Shown one piece after another: positions 5,823-6,113 of a stretch of DNA of 6,113 bases (within the stretch, counting starts at the first letter, position 1; each line of letters starts with the position of its first letter). The translations under genes and the position numbers were made by a program. The notes beneath the pieces are model-generated. The model had not been told where the DNA came from and did no database searches. It was given only the letters and a program-made list of their open reading frames with translations. Source of the DNA: Candidatus Zixiibacteriota bacterium (lineage in GTDB: Bacteria; Zixibacteria; MSB-5A5; GN15; FEB-12); the NCBI GenBank assembly GCA_030619345.1, contig JAUXBO010000158.1:1-6113 (forward strand). Reading direction: 5' to 3'.

Positions 5823-5880
5823 GCAGAAGGTGTGATACGTAGGTTGGAAGCAAGTCTGGTGAATAGAATACGCGAGTCGT

Positions 5881-5898
5881 TTGTGAAGACAATCACAA
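5881..5898. promoter_or_regulatory. CRP/FNR-family-like palindrome, site 2
   Basis: TTGTGA-agacaa-TCACAA has perfect arms and the TGTGA-N6-TCACA core. Its centre is 76 bp from site 1. The right arm also takes part in a second inverted repeat, CAATCAC (5890-5896) with GTGATTG (5911-5917), so a competing hairpin is possible here. Confidence 0.6.
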
Positions 5899-5991
5899 GC
5901 CGGGCCGTTAGTGATTGCGATTAAGTTAATTTATATGGGAAATTCGTGCATCGTTTTCAGAAGCGTTAGGAGAGACAGCATTCGTATGATT

Positions 5992-6009
5992 ATGTGAAAA
6001 GTCTCACAA
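5992..6009. promoter_or_regulatory. CRP/FNR-family-like palindrome, site 3
   Basis: ATGTGA-aaagtc-TCACAA keeps the exact TGTGA-N6-TCACA core; only the outermost pair (A/A) is unmatched. Its centre is 111 bp from site 2. All three sites end in TCACAAG, but their spacers and flanks differ, so they are not copies of a longer repeat. Confidence 0.6.
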
Positions 6010-6113
6010 GGTACCGACTTGCATTGGCCCAGTCAGCCAGCCTTTGGGACCAGAAGATAGCTGATTGCAATTACTGAAATAGTTGGCTTGTATTCTCATC
6101 GAGTTAGCTCAAA

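Larger units (their letters stand above)
5190..6113. other. Long gene-free region upstream of the secreted-protein gene
   Basis: About 920 bp hold no convincing protein gene. All open frames are under 100 codons, have no recognisable domain and overlap each other on both strands. No frame on either strand is open for any length at the right edge, so no gene can be assigned beyond it. The DNA is AT-rich from about 5540 to 5670, apart from a run of seven G at 5675-5681. It contains the leader and promoters of the secreted-protein gene (to about 5600) and three CRP-like palindromes (5805-6009). No tRNA, rRNA, tmRNA, RNase P, SRP or IS signature was recognised. Confidence 0.7.

Noticed and set aside
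5615..5896. 93-codon and 79-codon overlapping frames on the - strand in the gene-free region.
   Set aside because: The two overlap in different frames, neither has a convincing ribosome site or recognisable domain, and they run through the CRP-like site 1.
5190..6113. Known structured RNAs (tRNA, tmRNA, SRP RNA, RNase P RNA, 6S RNA) or a CRISPR array.
   Set aside because: No characteristic conserved strings or regularly spaced repeats were found on either strand by eye. A covariance-model scan would be needed to exclude divergent members.

Overview
The window looks like a chromosomal segment of an FCB-group bacterium with a type IX secretion system (T9SS). The candidate phylum Zixibacteria is the best guess; other uncultured FCB lineages are possible. 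The evidence is one large secreted protein. It has a Sec signal peptide, cohesin-like and Ig-like modules, a dockerin-like pair of calcium loops containing 'ADLVYLIRVIVGDALPYP', and a C-terminal 'NYPNPFNPST...GVYFYKL' sorting domain. That combination is typical of such lineages. The phylum call rests on remembered family patterns, not on a search.

Layout from left to right. (1) Positions 1-239 hold the 3' end of an M48-family zinc metalloprotease gene on the + strand. (2) A short gap carries a good sigma70-type promoter (260-288) and a small inverted repeat around the ribosome binding site. (3) A two-gene + strand operon follows: a phosphomannomutase/phosphoglucomutase (346-1689) and, 4 bp later with a TTG start, a protein made only of two response-regulator receiver domains (1694-2440). 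(4) A convergent intergenic region (2441-2636) has a strong bidirectional terminator and two further perfect hairpins. (5) The secreted modular protein runs on the - strand (2637-5189). (6) The last ~920 bp (5190-6113) hold no convincing protein gene but are rich in regulatory-looking structure.

The upstream region of the secreted gene is the most interesting part. A consensus promoter (TTGACA, 16 bp, TATAAT, - strand, 5568-5595) would give a leader of about 370 nt. That leader ends in three consecutive inverted repeats (5288-5314, 5235-5262, 5199-5216), the last of which buries the Shine-Dalgarno sequence. An 11-bp direct repeat carrying an anti-Shine-Dalgarno element occurs twice in it. Further out lie three perfect TGTGA-N6-TCACA palindromes (5805-5822, 5881-5898, 5992-6009), the recognition pattern of CRP-type regulators. 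No open gene lies next to them inside the window.

Functionally, the hexose-phosphate mutase supplies mannose-1-P/glucose-1-P for surface polysaccharide. The double receiver protein is probably a phosphorelay or scaffold element without its own output. The secreted protein is a non-catalytic, cell-surface or extracellular modular protein. No direct functional link between the operon and the secreted protein is shown by the sequence.
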